NCBI GenBank assembly: GCA_038120095.1
Contig: JAYOKZ010000011.1
Span: 12,216 to 76,215 of the forward strand
Length of the DNA: 64,000 nt
Reading direction: 5' to 3'
DNA from: UBA2589 sp038120095
GTDB taxonomy: Bacteria; Gemmatimonadota; Gemmatimonadetes; Longimicrobiales; Gaopeijiaceae
The notes beneath the pieces are model-generated. The model was not told the origin of the DNA. It saw only the letters and a list, made by a program, of their open reading frames with translations, and did no database searches. The position numbers and the translations under genes are program-made. Of this stretch, positions 1-7,629 are shown one piece after another. Numbering within the stretch: position 1 is the first letter of the stretch; each line of letters starts with the position of its first letter.

Positions 1-113
1 CACCCACTGCCCAATACCCGCGCGGTCGGACCTTCGGCACTGGCCATGAGAACGATCAGCGTGCCGAGCGCTCCGAATGATCCGAACGTTGCCGCCGCTT
101 TCAGTCCCACCAT
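1..113 (-). CDS. Exported protein, N-terminal fragment
   Basis: Only the first 37 codons lie inside the window; the gene runs off the left edge. The ATG at 113 follows the DUF1552 stop codon (133-135) by about 20 bp, with a GGAGG element (complement of 127-131) upstream at a rather long spacing. The visible residues start MVGLKAAATF and continue into an Ala/Leu/Val-rich stretch, which looks like a signal peptide or a membrane anchor. Its position as third gene after DUF1592 and DUF1552 suggests it belongs to the same secreted module; ankyrin-repeat proteins often sit there, but nothing visible here shows that. Function unknown. Confidence 0.55.
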   Translation of the reverse strand, partial: MVGLKAAATFGSFGALGTLIVLMASAEGPTARVLGSG

Positions 114-132
114 CGAGTTCCCAATGCCTCCG

Positions 133-1539
133 TCAGCCTGCTTGCGCCGCCGTCTGCGGCGGCGTCAACGAGAAGTCACCTGTGCTGTCTCCAAAACTGC
201 GGATGTCCTCCATACCCAGCTTGTGCATCAGTGAGAGCATCACATTCGCCATGGGCGTTCCGTCCGGCGCCTTGAGGTGCAGGTTGCCCTCGAGTTGACC
301 GTTCGCTCCCCCAAGTAAGACAAATGGGCACCGCCGATGGTTGTGGAGATTGCCATCGGCCATCGGCGAGCCGAACACGATCATCGTCTTTTCCAGAAGA
401 TCCGAATCCCCCTCGTCGAGCGATTGTAGCCGCTCGAGGAAGTAGGGAAGCATGCCGACGTGGTACTCGTTGATCTTGTGGAAGTCGAGGATCGCCTCTT
501 CCCGACCACCGTGGTGCGACGCGGGGTGGAAGGGCCGATCCGTACCGGAGTCGGGGTAGACCCGACCCGAGGCATCCCGTCCCGTCTTGAACGAGAACAC
601 CCGTGTCATGTCGGAGGCGAACGCCAGCGCCTGCAGGTCGAACATCAGACGCATGTGGTCCTCGAAGGAGTCCGGGACGCCGGCGGGCGCCCCGGGAAGC
701 TGGCGCTCCTCACCCGAAGAATTCTGCGCCTCCACCGCCTGGATCCGTCTCTCGATCTCACGCACGTTGTCCAGGTACCGGTCGAGCCGCTGGGTGTCGT
801 TCGGACCGAGTTCACGCTTGAGATGGGCGATCTCTCCTGTGATCCAGTCCAGAATGCTGCTGTTGGTGCGCCGTCGTGCGGCTCGATCCTCCGCGGAGCT
901 GCCAGCTCCGAAGAGCATGTTGAACACCACCCGAGGGTCGCGGATCATCGGAAGGGGCTCCGTCGGGGAAGCCCAGCTGATCGTGTCCGTGTACACGCAC
1001 GAGTAGCCGTACGCGCAGCCACCCGACTGATCGACAGGCTCGATGCAGAGCTGCATGCTCGGGATCGGCGTGTCCTGACCGAAGCGCCGCGCGTAGATCT
1101 GGTCGATCGACGTTCCGGCAAAGACATCGGAGCCCCGCGTCTGCTTCGGATGGGACTGAGTCAGAAAAACCGCGCTGGACCGGAAGTGATCGCCACCGAT
1201 TTCGTTGGCCTCGAACGCTTCGGCCATCCGCACGTCGGTATTGCTCACGATCGTCATCCACTTGCGCCACTCATCGAGAGGTCTGAGTGCGCTGGATGTC
1301 AGATCGAAGCCACGGCCGACCTCGGCCGGGTCCCACAGGTGCTGGCTTGCACCCCACTCGCTGCAACCCGCGGCTCCATGCACGAGCTCGATCGCGACGA
1401 ATCGGGTCGGGTCCTGGACCGCCGCGGCGGCCATACGACCGGCCGGCACCATCGCGTCGAGGAACGGAAGTGCAACCGACGCACCCATACCTCTGAGGAA
1501 CGTTCGGCGCTCGATGTGATTTCCGGTAATGACGTTCAT
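133..1539 (-). CDS. DUF1552 family Tat-exported protein
   Basis: 468 aa. The N-terminus carries a near-ideal twin-arginine signal (RRTFLRG at residues 11-17, followed by a hydrophobic stretch ending near residue 40), so the folded protein should be exported through Tat. The body matches DUF1552, a family known from Planctomycetes, Acidobacteria and Gemmatimonadota that is almost always encoded next to DUF1592 proteins; it resembles the sulfatase/alkaline-phosphatase-like DUF1501 group. Here it starts 23 bp after the DUF1592 gene, so the two are probably one transcript. Biochemical role is not established; a periplasmic partner of the DUF1592 cytochrome is the usual inference. Start chosen at 1539 because it places the Tat motif at the usual distance. 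Confidence 0.85.
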   Translation of the reverse strand: MNVITGNHIERRTFLRGMGASVALPFLDAMVPAGRMAAAAVQDPTRFVAIELVHGAAGCSEWGASQHLWDPAEVGRGFDLTSSALRPLDEWRKWMTIVSNTDVRMAEAFEANEIGGDHFRSSAVFLTQSHPKQTRGSDVFAGTSIDQIYARRFGQDTPIPSMQLCIEPVDQSGGCAYGYSCVYTDTISWASPTEPLPMIRDPRVVFNMLFGAGSSAEDRAARRRTNSSILDWITGEIAHLKRELGPNDTQRLDRYLDNVREIERRIQAVEAQNSSGEERQLPGAPAGVPDSFEDHMRLMFDLQALAFASDMTRVFSFKTGRDASGRVYPDSGTDRPFHPASHHGGREEAILDFHKINEYHVGMLPYFLERLQSLDEGDSDLLEKTMIVFGSPMADGNLHNHRRCPFVLLGGANGQLEGNLHLKAPDGTPMANVMLSLMHKLGMEDIRSFGDSTGDFSLTPPQTAAQAG

Positions 1540-1562
1540 GACTTGTTCCCGTAAGAGCTATT

Positions 1563-4001
1563 CTATCCTTCGGGGGAGCTGGAAGTTTCGGTGGTCATCG
1601 AGGTCTCCGACTGCAATCGAAAGGCGTCACTCATGACCACGCCGAGCACAAACGCCGAGAGCCGATAGTCGGCCTTTTCCGCCTCGCGCACGATCGCTCG
1701 AACGGTGGGCTGGTCCCCGAATTCGACACGGCGCCCGAGTCCGTATGCCATCAGGTTGGCCGTGAACGTTCGCAGCAGTGGCTCCGGACGACGCAAGAGC
1801 GCGTCGACCAGGTCACCCGGTGATTCGATCGGCGTACCGTCATAGAGCTCACCCCTCGTATCGATCGCCGCTCCCTGCTCTCGAATCCGAACCCGCCCGG
1901 TGACGTCGTACCCGTCCAGCGCGAGTCCGATGGGGTCGATGAACCGATGGCATGAGTTGCACGTCGGGTTTGCGCGGTGCGCCTCCATCCGTTCCCGGGT
2001 ACTGAGCGACCGTCCGTCCGCCGCACCGACGGTTTCCTCCAAATCCGGCACACCCGGAGGAGGAGGAGGAGGAGGGGTACCCATGAGGACCTCCATCACC
2101 CACTTGCCGCGGAGGACCGGGGAGGTCCGATCCGCGTGTGACGTCAGGGTCAGAATGCTTCCGTGCCCGAGCAACCCGCGTCGTTGATGGTCGGGGAACT
2201 CCACACGGCGGAACGCATCTCCGCGCACGCCATCGATCCCGTAGTGGTCGGCGAGTCGCTCGTTGAGATAGGAGTAGTCAGCCGTGTAAAGGTCGAAGAC
2301 CGACGCGTCACTTCGAATGAGGTTCGTGAAAAACAACTCGGTCTCCGAGCGCATCGCGTCGGCAAGCTGTTGATCGTAATCCGGGAACCAGAACGAATCG
2401 GGATGCACCTTGTCGAGGTCCTGCAGGCGAAGCCACTGGCCCGCAAAGCGTGATCCAAGGGCCTCGGCTCTCGGATCCGCCAGCATGCGCCGGACCTGAC
2501 CGCGAAGGACATCTTCGTCCGTCAGGCGGCCCTCGTCCGCGAGCGCCCGAAGCGTCGCATCCGGCGGCAGCGCCCAGAGGAAAAACGACAGGCGGGAGGC
2601 CAGGGCATGGTCACCGATCGCATACACGCCATCGCGCACCGCGCCCTGTCCGGGCTCGAAGCGAAACACGAAATGCGGGCTCGCGAGGATCGCCTGGAGC
2701 GCGGTACGCACGCCGACTTCAAAGCCCCCCTCCCGGGCGCCCTGGTCGTAGAACCCCATGAGACCGTTCATGTCGCGATCCTCGACGGGACGTCGATAGG
2801 CCTCGGTAGCCAGCCGTCGAACGATGCGCTCCGCACAACTGCGTTCTTCGTCAGCCGCCGTGGGGCGACAGTCGAAAATCGCTCTGCGGACCGGGTGATC
2901 GGACACGCCGGACACCCGCTCGGGACCGCCGATGACGAGGTCCCGGAGGTGCGGCAACAGGGTCAGACCGTACCCGCCCATGCCCGTGTGCCGATCCGCG
3001 ATCGACCAGTCGTGCGGGGACAGCAGATCCTCGACCGGTCCCTCTGCCGTCGTAAGGAATGCCGCGGTGACGCGGTGAGGGCCGGCGCGGACCGCGATCG
3101 GGTCCGTGCGCATGGTGATGCCCCATGGATCGGCGTAGGAGAGCCATGGATCGACGTCGATCAGGGCCACCCGGTCACCGTCGATCGAGATCTCGACCTG
3201 TTCGTGCCTCGCGAGCTGTCCTGCAAAGCCGTCCCCCGTCGTCGTGTGATCGAAGACAATGGTGAACGAGTAGTCGCCGTCAGCCGGAAAATTGTGGACG
3301 ACGGATGTCCCTCCACGCGTTCCGTACGGGGCGCCCTCGACGCGATCGGCCTGAGACATGTAACCCGACACCGAGTAGGTGTGCTCACGATTCGCGGTCT
3401 GCAGATCGCCGACGGCCAGCCGGGCGATGTCGGCCGCGGCCGTCAGGTACGCGTCGAGCAACGTGGGCGAGAGCATCTGAACGTCGGCGATGTTGTCGAA
3501 GTTCTCGCTCTTCGTGTCCAGAGGAAGGTAGTTGGCGGGATCGATGTTCAGGCCGAGCAGGGATTCGATCGATCTCGCATACTCGGCTCGATTCAGCCGC
3601 TGGAAGGTCCGGCCCCCGGGATCCCTCCGCTCGTCAGCCGCCCGATCCATCCGCGTCTCGAGCGTCTCGACCAGCCGGAGGAGCGCAGCCTCATCCGGTC
3701 GCGCCGCTCCGGGCGGAGGCATCATGCCCGAGCGGAGCTTCACGATCATCTTCTCCGCCGTCGAAGGCTCCGAATGAGGTACCGTGACGTCGAAGGTTTC
3801 CAGCGAGAGATTGCCGCGCAGCCGGCGTTCGTTGTGGCAGCGCACGCAATACTCTTCGATGAGGTCCTGATCGCCGATGCCGGGTCCCGTCCCCAGGGTC
3901 TCGGGCACGACGCCCTGAGCTCGCGGGACCGCCGGCTGAACGACACCCAGAGCGACGAGCATCGCTCCAACCAGGGTCGTCGAGACAGTCAGCGTTTTCA
4001 C
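1563..4001 (-). CDS. DUF1587/DUF1592/DUF1588/DUF1585 cytochrome-type secreted protein
   Basis: About 812 aa from a GTG at 4001, which gives a clean Sec signal peptide (VKTLTVSTTL...); the frame is open further to a TTG at 4040, giving an unlikely 13-residue extension. A haem-binding CxxCH (YCVRCHN, Cys52/Cys55/His56) near the N-terminus is followed by the domain series typical of the large planctomycete-style family (DUF1587, DUF1595, DUF1592, DUF1588, DUF1585). A second haem motif, CNSCH, lies at about 681-685, and a polyproline run precedes it in the DUF1588 part. Such proteins are presumed c-type cytochromes of the periplasm, perhaps acting on polysaccharides or other polymers, but the substrate is unknown. 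First gene of an apparent operon with DUF1552. Confidence 0.85.
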   Translation of the reverse strand: MKTLTVSTTLVGAMLVALGVVQPAVPRAQGVVPETLGTGPGIGDQDLIEEYCVRCHNERRLRGNLSLETFDVTVPHSEPSTAEKMIVKLRSGMMPPPGAARPDEAALLRLVETLETRMDRAADERRDPGGRTFQRLNRAEYARSIESLLGLNIDPANYLPLDTKSENFDNIADVQMLSPTLLDAYLTAAADIARLAVGDLQTANREHTYSVSGYMSQADRVEGAPYGTRGGTSVVHNFPADGDYSFTIVFDHTTTGDGFAGQLARHEQVEISIDGDRVALIDVDPWLSYADPWGITMRTDPIAVRAGPHRVTAAFLTTAEGPVEDLLSPHDWSIADRHTGMGGYGLTLLPHLRDLVIGGPERVSGVSDHPVRRAIFDCRPTAADEERSCAERIVRRLATEAYRRPVEDRDMNGLMGFYDQGAREGGFEVGVRTALQAILASPHFVFRFEPGQGAVRDGVYAIGDHALASRLSFFLWALPPDATLRALADEGRLTDEDVLRGQVRRMLADPRAEALGSRFAGQWLRLQDLDKVHPDSFWFPDYDQQLADAMRSETELFFTNLIRSDASVFDLYTADYSYLNERLADHYGIDGVRGDAFRRVEFPDHQRRGLLGHGSILTLTSHADRTSPVLRGKWVMEVLMGTPPPPPPPGVPDLEETVGAADGRSLSTRERMEAHRANPTCNSCHRFIDPIGLALDGYDVTGRVRIREQGAAIDTRGELYDGTPIESPGDLVDALLRRPEPLLRTFTANLMAYGLGRRVEFGDQPTVRAIVREAEKADYRLSAFVLGVVMSDAFRLQSETSMTTETSSSPEG

Positions 4002-4153
4002 GGGGATCGGACCTCGGGTTCTCACGTCCAGCGAGCGCAAGCTTGCGGGAACGGCAACACCGCGCCCTGCAGGGACTTTCAGCGCCCGTCACTGGTCCCA
4101 AAGTATGCGTGGCTCCCCGGGTCAGCCAGCGTCGAGCGGTCTCTCGCGCAGAG

Positions 4154-4196
4154 GTGCATCCGGGAACCGACTCGTCCCGGATGTGCGGTTCTTTTG
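4154..4196 (+). terminator. Terminator-like hairpin in the amidohydrolase leader (possible attenuator)
   Basis: A 12-bp stem (left arm 4154-4165, loop of 9, right arm 4175-4186; core CATCCGGGA/TCCCGGATG, with two G-T pairs) is followed by ggttctttt. It reads as an intrinsic terminator for plus-strand transcripts, yet no plus-strand gene lies upstream; the neighbour is divergent. It therefore sits in the leader of the amidohydrolase gene, ending about 30 bp before its ATG. Confidence 0.5.
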
Positions 4197-4224
4197 CGGG
4201 AGGGCCGCGACCCTCGTACCGTGG

Positions 4225-5502
4225 ATGATGATTACGAAACCCTCGTTCCTCGCCCTGTTCGCGCTGTGCTTATGCGCTGCCTGCTCCACATCCGACCCCG
4301 GGGTGCCCACGACCGCCTTCGTGGGAGCCACCGTTTGGGACGGGACGGGCGCTGCGGCGCAGGCGAATACGACGCTTTTCGTCCGACAGGGGCGAATCGT
4401 CGGAATGTCGTCCGATGGCAGCACCCCGCCGGGCACGGACGTGGTCGAGACCATCGACCTCACGGGTCGATATGTCATCCCCGGTCTGATCAACGCCCAC
4501 GGTCATGTCAGCGGCCTTTGGGCTGACGATGACATCGAGGACGAGGTCGATCGCGTTCGAGGAGATCTCGAGCTCTTTGCACGATACGGTGTCACGACGG
4601 TCAACAGCCTTGGAGATACCGACGCCGTCCTGACGGCTCGCGATGCGGCGAGCCCCTCGGATCCCCGCGCGCGACTCCTGGCCGCGGGCCCCGTCATCTC
4701 CGCATCCGATCCCGCTCAGGCTCGAGCGGACGCCCTCGCCAATGCTGACGCTGGCGTCGACTGGCTGAAGCTCCGTGTCGATGACAACCTGGGCACGTCA
4801 GCCAAAATGCCCTGGAACGCGGTCGAGGCGGTTCTCGAGGTGGCCGATGAGCGAGGCCTCCGGCTCGCCACGCACCTCTTCTACCTCGAGGACGGCAAGA
4901 GGCTGCTGGAGATGGGCAGCTCCATGGTGGCTCACTCGGTGCGAGACGTGGACGTCGATCAGGAGTTCCTGGAGATCCTTCGAGAGACCGGAGTGTGTTA
5001 CGTGCCGACGTTGACGCGCGAAGTCAGCACGTTCGCGTACGGGGAGAGGCCGGACTTCTTCGACGATCCGTTCTTTCAGCAGTTTGCACACTCGGGCGAA
5101 GTCGCGCGCGTGTCGGATCCTGACTTCATGGCCCGGATGTCGGCAAGCTCCACCGCGGAGGGATATCGGGCAGCGCTCGAGGTCGCACTGCGGAACGTCA
5201 AGGCAGTCTCCGACGCGGGTCTCCCGGTCGCCATGGGAACCGACGCCGGCCCGGCAGGCCGCTTCCCGGGTTATTTCGAGCACATGGAGCTCTGGATGAT
5301 GGGCCACGCAGGTCTCTCCCCCGCGCAGGTGCTTCAGAGTGCCACAAGCGTGGCCGCAGCATGCCTGGAGTTGGGGGATCGGGGCGTCCTGGCCCCGGGG
5401 ATGTGGGCGGACTTCGCGGTGATGACCGAAGATCCGCTGGTTGATCTCGAGCACACCCGCAGTCTGGAGCGCGTCTATGTGGCCGGGCAGCGGGTGCAGT
5501 AG
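4225..5502 (+). CDS. Amidohydrolase family lipoprotein
   Basis: 425 aa from the ATG at 4225 (a second ATG at 4228 is equivalent). The N-terminus is a lipoprotein signal peptide with CAAC ending at Cys20, so the enzyme is exported and membrane-anchored. It belongs to the metal-dependent amidohydrolase superfamily, imidazolonepropionase-like branch: metal-binding His-x-His (AHGHV, His92/His94), a Lys in the middle of the barrel (DWLKLRVDD), later metal-site histidines (ATHLF, VAHSV) and the catalytic Asp in GTDAG. The C-terminal PGMWADFAV segment is the usual return to the small beta-sandwich. Likely hydrolyses a cyclic amide, dipeptide or similar C-N bond; the substrate cannot be read from sequence. 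Longer upstream reading frame (to 4105) is rejected because it would bury the signal peptide. Confidence 0.85.
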   Translation: MMITKPSFLALFALCLCAACSTSDPGVPTTAFVGATVWDGTGAAAQANTTLFVRQGRIVGMSSDGSTPPGTDVVETIDLTGRYVIPGLINAHGHVSGLWADDDIEDEVDRVRGDLELFARYGVTTVNSLGDTDAVLTARDAASPSDPRARLLAAGPVISASDPAQARADALANADAGVDWLKLRVDDNLGTSAKMPWNAVEAVLEVADERGLRLATHLFYLEDGKRLLEMGSSMVAHSVRDVDVDQEFLEILRETGVCYVPTLTREVSTFAYGERPDFFDDPFFQQFAHSGEVARVSDPDFMARMSASSTAEGYRAALEVALRNVKAVSDAGLPVAMGTDAGPAGRFPGYFEHMELWMMGHAGLSPAQVLQSATSVAAACLELGDRGVLAPGMWADFAVMTEDPLVDLEHTRSLERVYVAGQRVQ

Positions 5503-5527
5503 GCCCGAGTCAGCCCGGAAGCACCCG
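5491..5527. terminator. Weak inverted repeat between convergent genes
   Basis: A 7-bp perfect inverted repeat (CGGGTGC at 5491-5497, GCACCCG at 5521-5527) overlaps the end of the amidohydrolase gene and faces the convergent propeller gene. There is no T-run, so it is only a weak candidate for a terminator serving either direction. Confidence 0.25.
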
Positions 5528-5559
5528 CACGACCGCCGCCCGGCGTGAACGATGGCGAG

Positions 5560-6777
5560 CTAGTCCGGCATCGCGTAGCGGTGGAGGTAGTTCAGATCGA
5601 AGTCGTCGAGTGACGCGACGTAGACGCCGGACGCACCGAACGAGACGACGCGGCTGCGAAAAGGCAACGCATAGGTGGCTACCCGTTGCCCCCGCCGGTC
5701 GAACACGTCGTAAAGCGTCGGTTCTCCCGCATCCACATGCCGACGGACCCATGCCCGATTCTGCCGATCCACCATGATCCGCGTGCCGTAGAACGGCGGC
5801 TTGGCGTCGGGCCACGTGTAGCGATCAAGATCCTCGTCCTCAGAAGAACCGCGGCCGCCACCCCGCCCGAAGCTCGTCGTCAGCGCGCCATTGTCCATCA
5901 TGACCTGAATGCTGATTCCCCCCCCTGTCTCCGCCTGAGACCGAACCCACTCCCGCTTCTCGTCGATCCCGATCGCGATCGGATCCACGCGGAACGGTGC
6001 ACCGGAAACCACCGAACCATCAGGGTCGATCCACTCCACACGGTAGTCGGCGGAGCGGGCGAGAACGACAGCTCCGTCTGGTGCGACACCCCACGCATCC
6101 TCGGGTGAGAGCGGGATCAGACTCATCGAGACGTTACGGTCGTTCGCGCTTCCACTCTCGGTGATGGTGACCTCGGGTAGCGTGAACATCGCTACGGGGT
6201 CGATGGTGAGCGTGCCCCCGGTCACGCGCAGTAACCCGCCCGCGTCAGGGCGCACCGCACCCATGCCCCCGCCCATGGAGCGAATGTAGACGTAGCCCTC
6301 GGCGTCGACCGCCTGCGGAATCGCAACGGTCAGTCCGCTCCGCGGGTCACCGGCTGAGAGCGGCCCGGTCGGACCGAACTCCAGCTCCGGTCCAAGTGCC
6401 ACCATGCGGCCGTTTCCGAGGTCGATCAAAAGTGTCGAATCACCCGGGAGGGCCCATACCGCGTCTGGCTGTCGATACTCCTCTGGTCCCTGACCCTCCT
6501 GCCCGATCTGCTCCCGTGTGCCGGAGTCGAGGTCGACCACGTACAGCGCGCCGCCCAGGGGATCCGCGACAAGCACGGACCCGTCAGGGCGCTCGAGGAC
6601 GGTCTGAATCGCTCCGAAGTCGTCAGGGAACGAGGCCTCGGGCGCGCCAAACGACCGAACGCTGCTGTCCTCCGACACCCCGCGTGATGCGGGGTCTCCA
6701 CCACCACAGGCAGCGAGCATGATCAGGGCGGCGCCGGGAACGGCCGACGCTGTCCGCCACGAGAGAAATCGAACCAT
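5560..6777 (-). CDS. Beta-propeller (NHL/6-bladed type) lipoprotein
   Basis: 405 aa from the ATG at 6777, which has a GGAG element about 8 bp upstream; the frame is open to 6864 but the extra 29 residues have no signal character. Signal peptide ends in a lipobox LAAC followed by GGG. The body is built of repeated segments with the pattern of propeller blades (for example RPDGSVLVADPLGG, WALPGDSTLLIDLGNGRMVAL, DRQNRAWVRR). Such proteins are common in this type of genome and are usually annotated as 6-bladed beta-propeller proteins; ligand unknown. It is divergent from the aquaporin gene with a 162-bp shared upstream region. Confidence 0.75.
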   Translation of the reverse strand: MVRFLSWRTASAVPGAALIMLAACGGGDPASRGVSEDSSVRSFGAPEASFPDDFGAIQTVLERPDGSVLVADPLGGALYVVDLDSGTREQIGQEGQGPEEYRQPDAVWALPGDSTLLIDLGNGRMVALGPELEFGPTGPLSAGDPRSGLTVAIPQAVDAEGYVYIRSMGGGMGAVRPDAGGLLRVTGGTLTIDPVAMFTLPEVTITESGSANDRNVSMSLIPLSPEDAWGVAPDGAVVLARSADYRVEWIDPDGSVVSGAPFRVDPIAIGIDEKREWVRSQAETGGGISIQVMMDNGALTTSFGRGGGRGSSEDEDLDRYTWPDAKPPFYGTRIMVDRQNRAWVRRHVDAGEPTLYDVFDRRGQRVATYALPFRSRVVSFGASGVYVASLDDFDLNYLHRYAMPD

Positions 6778-6939
6778 GAGGAACTCCGGACTCTCAAAGG
6801 AGAAGATGTGTAGCGACGCAGGATGTATGTTCGAACGTGGAATTTTGCATGTTGTCTCCCGCACCCTGTTCGACCGAGATCATCGCAAACCTCTGGTCGG
6901 CGGACAACATAACTCACCCGATTCAAGCACGGACGGCAC

Positions 6940-7590
6940 GTGAACCGCTACATGACAGAGTTTGTCGGGACCTTTTTTCTGGTCCTGATCATCGGCCTCA
7001 GCGCCGACTCGGGTGAGGTCGCAGCTCCGCTCGCGATCGGCCTCGGCCTGACCGCTCTGGTCAAGATGGGTGGGCATATTACGGGCGCTCATTACAACCC
7101 GGCCGTCACCTTCGGCTTCCTGCTCGTCGGCGCGATCGATCGCCGGGATCTCCTCCCCTATGTCATCGCCCAGCTTCTGGCGGCAGTGAGCGCATCCACG
7201 GTCCTTCAGACTCTTTCCGGGGTTCCGTTCGCTCCTTCTCCGGGTGCGGGATCGTCCCTGACAAGCACCCTCACAGCCGAGACTCTGTTCACCTTCCTGC
7301 TCATGCTGGTCATCCTGAACGTGGCGATGGCTCGGGCGACCCGCGGGAATGCCTACTTCGGGATCGCCATCGGGTGCACCGTCACCGCCGGGATCTTCAC
7401 GGTCGGAGGTGTGTCCGGGGCCGCCTTCAATCCCGCCGTTGCCCTCGGGCCGATGTTCGTGGAGTACCTCGTGACCGGAAGCTCGATGTCGAACGCATGG
7501 ATGTACGTGATCGCGCCGACAGCAGGCGCGGCAGCAGCAGTGCCGGTCTTCCTCGCTCAGGAGTCGACGCAGGCAGGGCCTGAGGACTGA
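6940..7590 (+). CDS. MIP/aquaporin-family channel
   Basis: 216 aa, six membrane helices in two homologous halves. Both half-helix signatures are present: HYNPAVT (Asn53-Pro54-Ala55) and AFNPAVA (Asn164-Pro165-Ala166). The GTG at 6940 is preferred over the ATG at 6952 because family members usually begin with a few basic residues before TEFVGTFFLV. Odd point: the residue after the second NPA is Val167, where water channels carry the selectivity-filter Arg, and the AqpZ filter His in helix 5 appears to be replaced by a small or aliphatic residue. This argues against an orthodox water pore and for a wider or less polar filter, perhaps for small neutral solutes. Single-gene transcript, convergent with the symporter operon. 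Confidence 0.88.
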   Translation: MNRYMTEFVGTFFLVLIIGLSADSGEVAAPLAIGLGLTALVKMGGHITGAHYNPAVTFGFLLVGAIDRRDLLPYVIAQLLAAVSASTVLQTLSGVPFAPSPGAGSSLTSTLTAETLFTFLLMLVILNVAMARATRGNAYFGIAIGCTVTAGIFTVGGVSGAAFNPAVALGPMFVEYLVTGSSMSNAWMYVIAPTAGAAAAVPVFLAQESTQAGPED

Positions 7591-7629
7591 CCCCCGTGCA
7601 CTGAACCCATCCGCTCGGGCGGCAGACTC

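Noticed and set aside
460..1554. Plus-strand open frame opposite DUF1552
   Set aside because: Antisense to a Tat-exported family protein; no start signal or domain.
2607..4526. Long plus-strand open frame (639 codons) opposite the DUF1592 gene
   Set aside because: It is antisense to a gene with haem motifs and family domains; composition is Arg/Gly/Pro-rich with no recognisable domain, as expected for a shadow frame in GC-rich DNA.
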